From Nitratifractor sp. (GTDB lineage: Bacteria > Campylobacterota > Campylobacteria > Campylobacterales > Sulfurovaceae): DNA of 12,528 nt. Location: positions 1-12,528 of the forward strand of contig WFYP01000221.1 in the NCBI GenBank assembly GCA_015490055.1. The letters run 5' to 3'. Both the position numbers and the translations under genes were made by a program. The notes below the pieces were generated by a model, which worked only from the letters and a program-made list of their open reading frames with translations, was not told the origin of the DNA and did not search any database. This document shows, piece by piece, positions 1 through 7,278 of this stretch. Each line of letters begins with the position of its first letter. Position 1 is the stretch's first letter.

Positions 1-180
1 GTTTTATCTATACCATTAGAGGCTATAGTGCAAATAGCTATAGGTGAAGAGTTACTACTAATAAATCATTATGAACCAAAAGAGAATATTCCAGAAGAAG
101 TAAATAAATCAATGGATATTTTATTAAACAACCCAGAAAATCTAAAACTTATAAAAAGAAATAAAGATAACCAAAAGTAA
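1..180 (+). CDS. 3' end of an unrecognised protein gene
   Basis: An open frame runs from the first base of the window to a TAA at 178-180, giving the last 59 residues of a protein whose start lies outside. The visible piece begins VLSIPLEAIVQIAIGEELL, continues through an Asn/Glu-rich stretch and ends in a very basic, hydrophilic tail (KLIKRNKDNQK). No signal sequence, membrane segment or catalytic motif is visible, and I do not recognise the family. Codon use is strongly A/T-biased like the neighbouring genes, so it is probably real coding sequence. It ends about 120 bases before the porin, which has its own promoter, so the two are probably separate transcription units. A chance open frame of this length is possible in such AT-rich DNA. 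Confidence 0.55.
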   Translation, partial: VLSIPLEAIVQIAIGEELLLINHYEPKENIPEEVNKSMDILLNNPENLKLIKRNKDNQK

Positions 181-259
181 CAAAGAGTGAAATTTATTAA
201 TGATTTGTTTACTTTTTATTAAATTTTTGTCTATTTAAGTGGAAATTTAAAAAAAATAA

Positions 260-268
260 TGCTATACT
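260..268 (+). promoter_or_regulatory. Extended -10 promoter of the porin gene
   Basis: TGCTATACT is an extended -10 element (TGn plus TATACT at 263-268) about 32 bases before the porin ATG. The stretch just upstream is a run of A/T tracts with no recognisable -35 box, which fits sigma-70 promoters of Campylobacterota. Transcription would start near 275, leaving a short leader that carries the AAGGAG ribosome binding site at 288-293. Confidence 0.6.
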
Positions 269-300
269 TGCATTGTAAACAAAAAACAAGGAGATTTACA

Positions 301-1491
301 ATGAAAAAAGGTTTATTACTTTCAGTAGTAGCTTCAGGATTTATTTTTGCGGGCGGAGATATCGCTCCAGTTCAACCAGTTGTTCCAGCAGCAGCTCCAG
401 CAGCTTGCGATTTTTGGGGTAGCATTGGTGCTAGATATGAATTTAAAGATGGTGACACTTCAACAACTGAGTTTGGAGACAAAGCAAACAACACTTGGAA
501 AACATCTATTGTTCTTGGTGTAGAGAAAGATTTAGGTTATGGTTTCGGTTTTGGTGCAGAACTTGGTGCATATAGTCACTTAGGTTTAACTGATATTGCT
601 GGTCAAACTCAAAATAGAGCAGAGCTTTCTCAATTATATGTAACTTATAAAGTTGGAAATACTGCTGTTAAAGCTGGTCGTCAAGCACTTCCAAAAAATT
701 TAAGTCCATGGGCATGGTCAAGTAGAACTTTAGGTGTTTTAGATAATGCTTATAATGGTGTTGTTGTAGTTAATACAGATATCGCAAATACAACTTTAGT
801 AGGTGCTTGGATTGCAAGTCTTACACCACAAAACAATACTGTAAAAATTAATGGATCTGACGAAGGTCTATTTATGTTAGCTGCAGAATATACTGGTATA
901 GCAAACACTACAATTGATACTTCTGCTTACTATATCCCTAGTAACGGTGCTCAAGGTAAAGCTTACTCTGTATGGGCTTCTGCTGAAACAAAAGTTAGTA
1001 ATATTAATTTAGGTTTACAAGCTGCATATGCTGATGCTGATGCAGGTTCAATAGCTCAATTAGGTGCTGGTACAGATTCATCTTATGCTATATCTGCATA
1101 TGCTGGTACTAAGTTTGATGCATTTGATGCTAAATTAACTTTAACTTATATGAACGATGGTGATGCAAAACTTAACTTAGATGGTGGTACAAGTGCATTA
1201 TGGAGTGACTTCTCTGCAGGTGCTTTAGGTTATGAAGTAGTACCAGGTAACAAGCAAGAAATTGCTAAGTTAGACCTAGGTTATACATTACCAAGCAACT
1301 ATGGTAAAGTATATTTAAGTACTATCGCAGATAAGCCAGATCATGGTAAAACTGCTTATGGTGCTGCTCTTGGTTACAAATTTAAAGTTGCAGGTGTTAA
1401 TAGTAAAGTTGAATATAGATATATTAAAAATAAAAACTTTACTTCATCAAAGAATCAAAGAATTAGAATTGAAGGTACTTACAAGTTCTAA
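301..1491 (+). CDS. Outer-membrane porin, Opr type of Campylobacterota
   Basis: Encodes a 396-residue beta-barrel porin that would form diffusion channels in the outer membrane. The start is set at 301 because AAGGAG (288-293) sits 7 bases upstream and the protein then opens with a classic signal peptide: MKK, a hydrophobic core (residues 4-16) and probable cleavage after A17. The in-frame ATG at 259 lies inside the promoter. After cleavage comes a Pro/Val/Ala linker (residues 18-35), then CDFWGSI with Cys36, an opening I associate with Campylobacterota Opr-family porins. The rest alternates polar and aromatic residues in short strands rich in Gly, Asn and Tyr, and the protein ends in ...GTYKF. 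A terminal Phe is the usual recognition signal for BAM-dependent outer-membrane insertion. It has its own promoter and terminator and probably is highly expressed. Substrate specificity cannot be read from the sequence. Confidence 0.87.
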   Translation: MKKGLLLSVVASGFIFAGGDIAPVQPVVPAAAPAACDFWGSIGARYEFKDGDTSTTEFGDKANNTWKTSIVLGVEKDLGYGFGFGAELGAYSHLGLTDIAGQTQNRAELSQLYVTYKVGNTAVKAGRQALPKNLSPWAWSSRTLGVLDNAYNGVVVVNTDIANTTLVGAWIASLTPQNNTVKINGSDEGLFMLAAEYTGIANTTIDTSAYYIPSNGAQGKAYSVWASAETKVSNINLGLQAAYADADAGSIAQLGAGTDSSYAISAYAGTKFDAFDAKLTLTYMNDGDAKLNLDGGTSALWSDFSAGALGYEVVPGNKQEIAKLDLGYTLPSNYGKVYLSTIADKPDHGKTAYGAALGYKFKVAGVNSKVEYRYIKNKNFTSSKNQRIRIEGTYKF

Positions 1492-1513
1492 TAACTTGTT
1501 AGCCTTAACTTCT

Positions 1514-1544
1514 ATCCTAAGCTTCGGCTTGGGATGCTTTTTTT
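1514..1544 (+). terminator. Intrinsic terminator of the porin gene
   Basis: A 9-bp stem (1514-1522 with 1527-1535, one G-T wobble) is closed by a C(TTCG)G tetraloop, an exceptionally stable RNA loop. Two bases later a run of seven T follows (1538-1544). It starts 22 bases after the porin stop codon. This is a strong rho-independent terminator that should isolate the porin from rimO. Confidence 0.9.
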
Positions 1545-1627
1545 AATTAATTTCTTTCTTTATTTTCTAATTTTATTAATCTTTAAACTTTAACTATACA
1601 CTTTTAATTTACCACTCTATACTATTT

Positions 1628-1636
1628 TGCTATAAT
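1628..1636 (+). promoter_or_regulatory. Extended -10 promoter of rimO
   Basis: TGCTATAAT is a perfect extended -10 element (TATAAT at 1631-1636) 47 bases before the rimO ATG. The upstream DNA is AT-rich with no clear -35 box. Predicted transcription start is about 1643, just before the leader hairpin at 1649-1665. Confidence 0.7.
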
Positions 1637-1648
1637 TTCCATATCATT

Positions 1649-1665
1649 AGACTTACTGCAAGTCT
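1649..1665 (+). promoter_or_regulatory. Short hairpin in the rimO leader
   Basis: AGACTT (1649-1654) and AAGTCT (1660-1665) form a perfect 6-bp stem around a 5-base loop, extendable by a T-G wobble (1648/1666). It lies a few bases after the predicted transcription start and ahead of the AAGGA ribosome binding site (1672-1676), which it leaves free. Function unknown; it could protect the mRNA 5' end. Confidence 0.45.
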
Positions 1666-1683
1666 GTTATTAAGGAATAAAAT

Positions 1684-3000
1684 ATGTCATCAAAAAAGCT
1701 ACACTTAGTAAGCTTAGGTTGTAATAAAAATTTAGTAGATAGCGAAGTAATGTTAGGGCGTTTAGCTGAGTATGAATTAACTAATGAAGTTGAGAGTGCA
1801 GATGTTATTATTGTAAATACTTGTGGATTTATAGAAGCAGCAAAAGCAGAATCGGTAAATACAATACTAGATGTGCACGAAAATAGGAAGCAAGATTCTC
1901 TCTTGGTCGTTAGTGGTTGCTTAAGCGAGCGTTATCAGGAAGAGTTAGCCAAAGAGATACCAGAGGTAGATATTTTTACAGGTGTTGGCGACTATGCGAG
2001 AATAGATGAGCTAATATCACTAAAACAAAGCTCTTTTACCCCAGAAGTTTACTTAGCAAATGAAAACTCACCAAGGGTTATTACAGGTTCTAAATATCAT
2101 GCATATGTAAAACTTAGTGAAGGTTGTAACCAGAGTTGTTCGTTTTGTGCCATTCCAAGCTTTAAAGGTAAGTTGAAGTCAAGAACTATAGACTCTGTAG
2201 TAGCAGAGGTACAAAACTTAATATCACAAGGATTTAGAGATTTTAGCTTTATCTCTCAAGATACATCTAGCTTTGGTAGAGACTTAGGCAATGCAAATGC
2301 TCTAATAGATTTAATAACCCAAATAGAGCTACTACCAGGCATTAAGAGCGCAAGAATACTCTACCTATACCCAAGCACTACAACATTTGAATTAATCGAT
2401 GCAATAGCCAATTCTAGCGTATTTGAGACATACTACGATATGCCAATACAGCATATAACTGACCATATGCTAAAAGTAATGAAGCGAGGTTTTGGCAAAG
2501 ATAAAACAGTAGAGCTATTAAAACATATGCGAAGCAAAGAAAACAGCTTTGTAAGAACTGCCGTAATTGCAGGACACCCACAAGAAAGTGAAGCAGACTT
2601 TAAAGAGTTAAAAGAGTTTTTAGCAAACTTTGGCTTCGATAGAATAACAGTATTTGAATACTCAAACGAAGAAAATACTACAGCATACAACCTAGAGCAA
2701 ATCCCACAAGAGATAATAAGCCAAAGAGCAACAGAGATAGGAGAGATTGCGAGGGAGGCTATGATAAAATCACAAGAAGCACTAATAGGCAAAGAGATTA
2801 GAGTAATTATAGATGGCGAGAGTGATGAACACGAATTCCTACTAACAGCCCGCCCAACACTATGGGCACCAGAAATCGACGGAGAAGTGCTAATAAACGA
2901 CAGCAACGATTTAGCAGTAGAACACGGAGACTACTTTATAGCCAAAGTAACCCAAGTTGCCGATGTAACACCACTTGCTACTTTAATTAAGAAAGTGTAA
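1684..3000 (+). CDS. rimO: Ribosomal protein S12 methylthiotransferase RimO
   Basis: RimO is a radical-SAM enzyme that adds a methylthio group to the beta-carbon of the conserved aspartate of ribosomal protein S12, using two [4Fe-4S] clusters. The 438-residue product has the usual family length and layout. The N-terminal UPF0004 domain carries cluster-binding cysteines C13 (SLGCNKN), C47 (NTCGF) and C79 (SGCLS). The radical-SAM motif CNQSCSFC provides C148, C152 and C155. A C-terminal TRAM domain occupies roughly residues 370-438. The Asn-Lys-Asn after C13 and the overall sequence favour RimO over the tRNA enzyme MiaB. The ATG at 1684 is preceded by AAGGA at 1672-1676. The gene has its own promoter, and the next gene starts 210 bases downstream behind another -10 box, so it is probably monocistronic. 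No intrinsic terminator with a T-run follows it. Confidence 0.95.
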   Translation: MSSKKLHLVSLGCNKNLVDSEVMLGRLAEYELTNEVESADVIIVNTCGFIEAAKAESVNTILDVHENRKQDSLLVVSGCLSERYQEELAKEIPEVDIFTGVGDYARIDELISLKQSSFTPEVYLANENSPRVITGSKYHAYVKLSEGCNQSCSFCAIPSFKGKLKSRTIDSVVAEVQNLISQGFRDFSFISQDTSSFGRDLGNANALIDLITQIELLPGIKSARILYLYPSTTTFELIDAIANSSVFETYYDMPIQHITDHMLKVMKRGFGKDKTVELLKHMRSKENSFVRTAVIAGHPQESEADFKELKEFLANFGFDRITVFEYSNEENTTAYNLEQIPQEIISQRATEIGEIAREAMIKSQEALIGKEIRVIIDGESDEHEFLLTARPTLWAPEIDGEVLINDSNDLAVEHGDYFIAKVTQVADVTPLATLIKKV

Positions 3001-3038
3001 TATAAGTTGCTATAGGAGAGTGCACACTGCATTTAATT

Positions 3039-3144
3039 GTTCCATATCTTCTTATGTGGAACACATATGGTAAGCCCAATTAACCGTGCTATTCAAAGTA
3101 ATACTAAATGTATATCAATAAACACTCTACATTATGAGATATGG
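3039..3144. repeat. Nested inverted repeats between rimO and mutS2
   Basis: A 9-bp hairpin with one wobble pair (3039-3047 with 3054-3062, 6-base loop) lies 38 bases after the rimO stop. Its CCATATCT segment (3042-3049) can alternatively pair with AGATATGG at 3137-3144, or partly with CATATGG at 3064-3070. No T-run follows, so this is not a standard terminator. No reading frame of note crosses the spacer. It could be a processed 3' end, a small RNA or a decayed palindromic element. Confidence 0.35.
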
Positions 3145-3174
3145 AGCTAGGGCGAAGTTTATTTAGAGTTTGGG

Positions 3175-3180
3175 TATAAT
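3175..3180 (+). promoter_or_regulatory. -10 box of the mutS2-cdsA-dxr-hydrolase-tsaD operon
   Basis: A perfect TATAAT (3175-3180, within TGGGTATAAT) lies 30 bases before the mutS2 start, with no convincing -35 box. The predicted start near 3187 gives a leader of about 24 bases containing GAGG at 3197-3200. No other good promoter is seen before tsaD ends, so it probably drives the five-gene operon. Confidence 0.6.
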
Positions 3181-3210
3181 TCTGTAGAGATTATATGAGG
3201 TAGGTAGAGA

Positions 3211-5430
3211 TTGAATAGGTTATTTCCCAATGAGCGGTTGGCGACTTTGTGTAGCAAGCTTGATTTAGAGAGGCATATTAAGAGCCTTGCAGGCTTTTTT
3301 GCACGAGAAAAAAGTATTGTTTTAATTGGCGATGCTAAGATGCATGCTAAGTTTATTAATGCTTTAGAGGATATAGAGCTTCCGAAACTTCCTGGGCTTC
3401 CTGAGCTTGATGATTTAATTAACCGCTTGAGCAAAAGTGCTACCTTGCAGCTTAGCCAGATATATGATTTTGTTAAGTTGGTTTACTTTTTTAATCGGCT
3501 TAAAGCTTGTGATCTAAGCCCTATTTGGAGAGAGTTAGCTAGTGATATTGAGATTCCAGATGAGATTTTAGAGATTGCTAGCTACTTTACAGATGAGGGC
3601 AAGCTAGATAGTGCCAAAGTGCCTGAGCTTTACGATATAGAGGTTTCTCTTAAACAGATTAAACAAGAGCAAAAAGATAAGCTTGCAAGAACCCTTAGCT
3701 CTAGCAATTTGAGAGATTACTTGGTAGATAGCCAAATACACTTGTATTATGGGCAAGAGAGCCTGCTTGTTCGTGGTGGGTTTAGCAAGGTTTTAAAGGC
3801 AAATGTTATTGGGCGAAGTAGTGGGGGCTTTTTTTATGTTGTGCCAAATTCTCTTGAAGAGCTTAAGAGTAAACGCTCGAAACTGCTAGATAGGCAAGCT
3901 GAGATTTACCAAAAATATGCAAAAGATTTTAGCCAGATAATGCACGAGTGGTGGCGGTTTTTAAAATTTATAAATAGAGAGTTTGACAGAATAGACCACT
4001 ACAATGCAAGAGCTTTAATGCTAAAAAGTGGCGATTTGAATTTAATACTTCCAAACCCTAGCAAAGAGGTGGTTTTAAAAGATTTTAAACATCCGGCAAT
4101 TAAAGATGTTGTGCCAATTAGTATAGATTTTACGAAGAGCATTATGCTTGTAACTGGTGTAAATGCCGGTGGTAAGACTATGCTTTTAAAGTCGATTTTA
4201 AGTGCTGTATTTATGAGTAAGTATCTAATTCCGTACGCTTGTAATCCACATAAAACTATAGTTGGTAGTTTTGAGAATATTGAGACAATACTAGACGACC
4301 CACAATCGGTTAAAAACGATATATCTACATTTGCTGGGCGTATGTTAGAGTTTAAAAAGCTATTTTCTATAAAAGATTCAATAGTTGGGGTTGATGAGAT
4401 AGAGCTAGGAACCGATGCAGACGAAGCGGCTGCACTATTTAGAACGCTTTTAGAAGAGCTAAGCAGTAAGGGGCTAAAGTTTATAGTAACAACGCACCAT
4501 AAACGCTTGGCGTCGCTAATGGCTACCGATGATAGTGTAGAGTTAATTGCGGCAGTTTATGACGAGCAAAACCAAAAGCCTACATATACATATTTAAGTG
4601 GAAGTATCGGAAAGAGTTACGCTTTTGAGACGGCTCAGCGGTATGGGATAGATAAGCACTTAGTAAACAAAGCTCGCGAATATTTGGGCGAAGATAAAGA
4701 GAAAATATCGGAGCTTATAGAGCGTTCTACCCAATTAGAGATGCAGATGCGAGCAAAGTTAAAAGAGGCAGAGCAAGAGTTAGAGCAGACAAAGATAAAA
4801 GAGCGAAAGCTTCAGAACTTAAAAGAGAAGCTAGAGCAGGAGCATAAAGAGGCGATATTTAAGTTAGAGAGTAGCTATAATAAGGCTTTGAGAAATGTGC
4901 AAGAGGCATTGAAAAAGGCGGAAAATCCAGATGCTAGACGCTTGTTAAATAAAGCACATAAAGCAAAAAGCCAAGCCAAGCCAAAAGAGCCAGAGATTCC
5001 AAAAGATTTAAAAGTTGGCGATAGCGTAAAGTACCGAGATAAGAGGGCTACAATTTTGAGCCTAAAGTCCAAAGAAGCGATGATAGATGTAGATGGAGTG
5101 AAACTAAGAGTTCCAAAATCGCAACTGCGTGTTGTGCCAATGCAAAAGCCTAAGCCTAAGAAAAAGGTTGTTAGTGTAGCTGTTAATAAGCCACAAAATA
5201 GTAAAATATCACTTAAGCTGTTGGGTATGCGAGCAGATGAGGCAACTGAAGAGGTGCAAGATTTTATATCTGATGCGTTGATACATGGATTTAACGAAGT
5301 CGAAATAATCCACGGTACAGGTGGCGGTGTGCTTGTAAAAGTTGTTAGCGACTTGCTGAAGAAGCACCCAAAAGTTAAAAGTTTCGAGCGAGTAAAGGGC
5401 AATAGTGGTGCGACTATTGTTAAATTATAA
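3211..5430 (+). CDS. mutS2: MutS2 family ATPase with C-terminal Smr domain
   Basis: MutS2 proteins are MutS-like ATPases without the mismatch-recognition domain. Family members limit homologous recombination in Helicobacter and act on collided ribosomes in Bacillus; which role applies here is unknown. The 739-residue product has a helical core (about 1-300), Walker A GVNAGGKT (316-323), the STFAGRM segment, Walker B VDEIELGTD (394-402) and TTHH (427-430). A long charged coiled coil (about 495-590), a KOW-like segment (about 607-650) and an Smr domain (about 665-739) with HGTGGG (701-706) follow. The Smr signature usually written LDLRG reads LKLLG (668-672), losing the acidic residue. No ATG is available near the front. 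The TTG at 3211 is chosen for the GAGG 10 bases upstream, but later TTG codons such as 3238 are possible. It heads a tight operon, with cdsA 9 bases downstream. Confidence 0.92.
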   Translation: MNRLFPNERLATLCSKLDLERHIKSLAGFFAREKSIVLIGDAKMHAKFINALEDIELPKLPGLPELDDLINRLSKSATLQLSQIYDFVKLVYFFNRLKACDLSPIWRELASDIEIPDEILEIASYFTDEGKLDSAKVPELYDIEVSLKQIKQEQKDKLARTLSSSNLRDYLVDSQIHLYYGQESLLVRGGFSKVLKANVIGRSSGGFFYVVPNSLEELKSKRSKLLDRQAEIYQKYAKDFSQIMHEWWRFLKFINREFDRIDHYNARALMLKSGDLNLILPNPSKEVVLKDFKHPAIKDVVPISIDFTKSIMLVTGVNAGGKTMLLKSILSAVFMSKYLIPYACNPHKTIVGSFENIETILDDPQSVKNDISTFAGRMLEFKKLFSIKDSIVGVDEIELGTDADEAAALFRTLLEELSSKGLKFIVTTHHKRLASLMATDDSVELIAAVYDEQNQKPTYTYLSGSIGKSYAFETAQRYGIDKHLVNKAREYLGEDKEKISELIERSTQLEMQMRAKLKEAEQELEQTKIKERKLQNLKEKLEQEHKEAIFKLESSYNKALRNVQEALKKAENPDARRLLNKAHKAKSQAKPKEPEIPKDLKVGDSVKYRDKRATILSLKSKEAMIDVDGVKLRVPKSQLRVVPMQKPKPKKKVVSVAVNKPQNSKISLKLLGMRADEATEEVQDFISDALIHGFNEVEIIHGTGGGVLVKVVSDLLKKHPKVKSFERVKGNSGATIVKL

Positions 5431-5439
5431 AGGAAGATA

Positions 5440-6195
5440 ATGAGTAATGAACATAGTACAAGGTGGAAGAGTGCAGCAGTAATGCTGGCTGTTATTTTTG
5501 TTATTGGTTTGCTAGATGTTAAGTTTATAACATGGGCATTTTTTGGAGCAGTTGGGTACTTTGCATTTTTAGAAGGATGCAAACTATGGGGCGTTGCAAG
5601 CGAAGATAAACTGCCATTTTTAGCAATTACTTGGGTTGCGGCGTACTTTTTTAAAGACCCTGTACTGTTGGTCTTTTTAATATTTTTAGTAATGGCTGCA
5701 AAGTTAGCTTACGATAAGAGTATAGATAAGAAGGCATTTTTGCCAATGGCTTACCCAGTTGTTGGGATATTGTTTATGTGGAGTCTGTATCTAAATTGGG
5801 GTATGGTATCGTTGGTTTGGCTACTTGTAATTGTGGCTCTTAGCGATGTTGGGGCTTACTACACAGGTAAAAATTTTGGAAAAACTAGCTTTAGCCCAAC
5901 TTCGCCAAATAAGACGCTAGAGGGTGTTTTTGGTGGTATTGGTTTAGCTTCGATTATTGGTGGAATTTTAATAGCAAGCACAAGTGAAATTGGATTTTTT
6001 GCTTCTATTTTATTGGCACTTTTAACTTCGGTAGCGTCTGTATTTGGAGACCTTTTTGAGAGCTATTTAAAAAGAGAAGCAGGTGTTAAAGATAGTGGCG
6101 ATTTGATTCCAGGGCATGGCGGTATGCTAGATAGAATCGATGGCTATCTGTTTGCTTCGATTATGCTATATGTTTTACTAGAGCTTGGGAAGTAA
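5440..6195 (+). CDS. cdsA: Phosphatidate cytidylyltransferase (CDP-diacylglycerol synthase)
   Basis: CdsA condenses CTP with phosphatidic acid to give CDP-diacylglycerol, the precursor of phosphatidylethanolamine, phosphatidylglycerol and cardiolipin; it is an inner-membrane enzyme. The 251-residue product is very hydrophobic, with about eight membrane segments (for example 11-27, 29-46, 74-89, 101-120, 122-143 and a last one at about 235-249). The complete family signature lies at 200-234: it begins at S200, contains KRE and KDSGDLIPGHGG and ends DRID, including the metal- and substrate-binding acidic residues. The ATG at 5440 has AAAGGAA 4-10 bases upstream, and the gene lies 9 bases after mutS2. 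Its last codons GGG-AAG-TAA supply the ribosome binding site of dxr. The adjacency to dxr and tsaD matches what I recall of Campylobacter genomes. Confidence 0.95.
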   Translation: MSNEHSTRWKSAAVMLAVIFVIGLLDVKFITWAFFGAVGYFAFLEGCKLWGVASEDKLPFLAITWVAAYFFKDPVLLVFLIFLVMAAKLAYDKSIDKKAFLPMAYPVVGILFMWSLYLNWGMVSLVWLLVIVALSDVGAYYTGKNFGKTSFSPTSPNKTLEGVFGGIGLASIIGGILIASTSEIGFFASILLALLTSVASVFGDLFESYLKREAGVKDSGDLIPGHGGMLDRIDGYLFASIMLYVLLELGK

Positions 6196-6198
6196 AAG

Positions 6199-7278
6199 TT
6201 GGTAGTAGTTTTAGGCTCTAGTGGCTCGATTGGAAAAAATACACTAGAGATTTGCAAAAAGTTTAATATAGAGGTAGAAGCCTTAGTTGTTGGTAACTCT
6301 ATAGAGCTTTTAAATGAGCAAATAGAGCAATTTAAGCCAAAAATGGTTGCAGTTGCAAAACAAGAAAATATTGCAAAAGTAAAGCACGATAGGGTATATG
6401 CTGGAGAAGAAGGCATACTGCAACTGCTAGAAGAGTGCGAAGCTGAAACAATAGTAAACGCATTAGTTGGTTTCGCAGGTTTAAAACCAACACTTAAAAC
6501 GCTAGAGCTAGGCAAAAAGTTAGCACTCGCTAACAAAGAATCACTTGTGGTAGCTGGTAAATTTATTGATACAAGCAAAATTACTCCAATAGATAGCGAA
6601 CACTTTGCTCTTTGGTATTTGGTAAACCACCGACCAATAAATAGACTCTATATTACTGCTAGTGGCGGTGCATTTAGAGATTGGGATATAGAAGATATAA
6701 AAAATGCCACCTTTGCCGATGCACTAAAACACCCTAATTGGTCGATGGGAAACAAAATTACAATAGATAGTGCTTCGATGGTAAATAAGCTATTTGAACT
6801 GCTAGAGGCAAGATGGCTATTTGCTACAGCCGATATAGAAGCCTATATAGAGCGAACATCGATGATACACGCATTAGTAGAGTTTAAAGATGGCTCTACA
6901 ACCGCCCACTTAAGCAATGCAAATATGCAACTGCCAATAGCATACGCCATAAAAGGCGAAGTACAAGAGCCAATACTAGAGCCACTAAATCTGCTAGAGT
7001 TAAAAAGTCTAGAGTTTAAAGAGATAACACAAGAGAAATACCCAATGTGGCAGATAAAAGAGCACTTACTAAAGAATCCAGATATGGGAGTAGTGCTAAA
7101 TGCAGCCAACGAAGTGGCAATAAAACGCTTCGAGAGTGGAGAGTTTGGCTTCTTTAAGATGACCGATCTGATTTTGCAAGCTTATGAAAAGTTTAAGGGT
7201 TCTAGTGCCAGCAGTTTAGAGGAAGTCTTTGAAATAGATGCTGAGGTTCGGGAGTTTACAAAGGAGTTAAGTGTCTGA
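6199..7278 (+). CDS. dxr: 1-deoxy-D-xylulose 5-phosphate reductoisomerase
   Basis: Dxr (IspC) rearranges and reduces 1-deoxyxylulose 5-phosphate to 2-C-methyl-D-erythritol 4-phosphate with NADPH. This is the committed step of the MEP isoprenoid pathway and the target of fosmidomycin. The 359-residue product shows the NADPH-binding GSSGSIG (6-12), NKES (112-115), metal ligands D132 and E134 in IDSEH, SGGAF (155-159, usually SGGPF), HPNW (178-181) and the SASMVNKLFE block (191-200) with N196, K197 and the third metal ligand E200. The start is TTG at 6199, three bases after the cdsA stop. No ATG or GTG fits, the NADPH motif begins at residue 6, and GGGAAG (6187-6192) lies 6 bases upstream inside the cdsA end. 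The gene is therefore probably translationally coupled to cdsA. It overlaps the next gene by 8 bases. Confidence 0.96.
   Translation: MVVVLGSSGSIGKNTLEICKKFNIEVEALVVGNSIELLNEQIEQFKPKMVAVAKQENIAKVKHDRVYAGEEGILQLLEECEAETIVNALVGFAGLKPTLKTLELGKKLALANKESLVVAGKFIDTSKITPIDSEHFALWYLVNHRPINRLYITASGGAFRDWDIEDIKNATFADALKHPNWSMGNKITIDSASMVNKLFELLEARWLFATADIEAYIERTSMIHALVEFKDGSTTAHLSNANMQLPIAYAIKGEVQEPILEPLNLLELKSLEFKEITQEKYPMWQIKEHLLKNPDMGVVLNAANEVAIKRFESGEFGFFKMTDLILQAYEKFKGSSASSLEEVFEIDAEVREFTKELSV

Noticed and set aside
259..300. Upstream in-frame ATG for the porin
   Set aside because: It overlaps the extended -10 box and would place 14 charged residues before an otherwise perfect signal peptide; AAGGAG supports 301.
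2433..2906. A 157-codon open frame on the - strand inside rimO
   Set aside because: Ser/Ile-rich shadow of rimO with no motif; rimO on the + strand has all its catalytic cysteines.
3823..3836. Homopolymer G5-C-T7 in mutS2 as a phase-variation tract
   Set aside because: The tracts are short and interrupted, and the frame is intact; Campylobacterota contingency tracts are usually much longer.
4875..5582. A 235-codon - strand frame across the mutS2 end and cdsA start
   Set aside because: Composition is a Ser/Thr/Leu-rich mirror of the coiled-coil and Smr coding region. It crosses two well-supported + strand genes and has no recognisable domain.
6144..6578. A 144-codon - strand frame over the cdsA/dxr junction
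   Set aside because: Shadow frame overlying the dxr NADPH-binding region; no domain or ribosome binding site seen.
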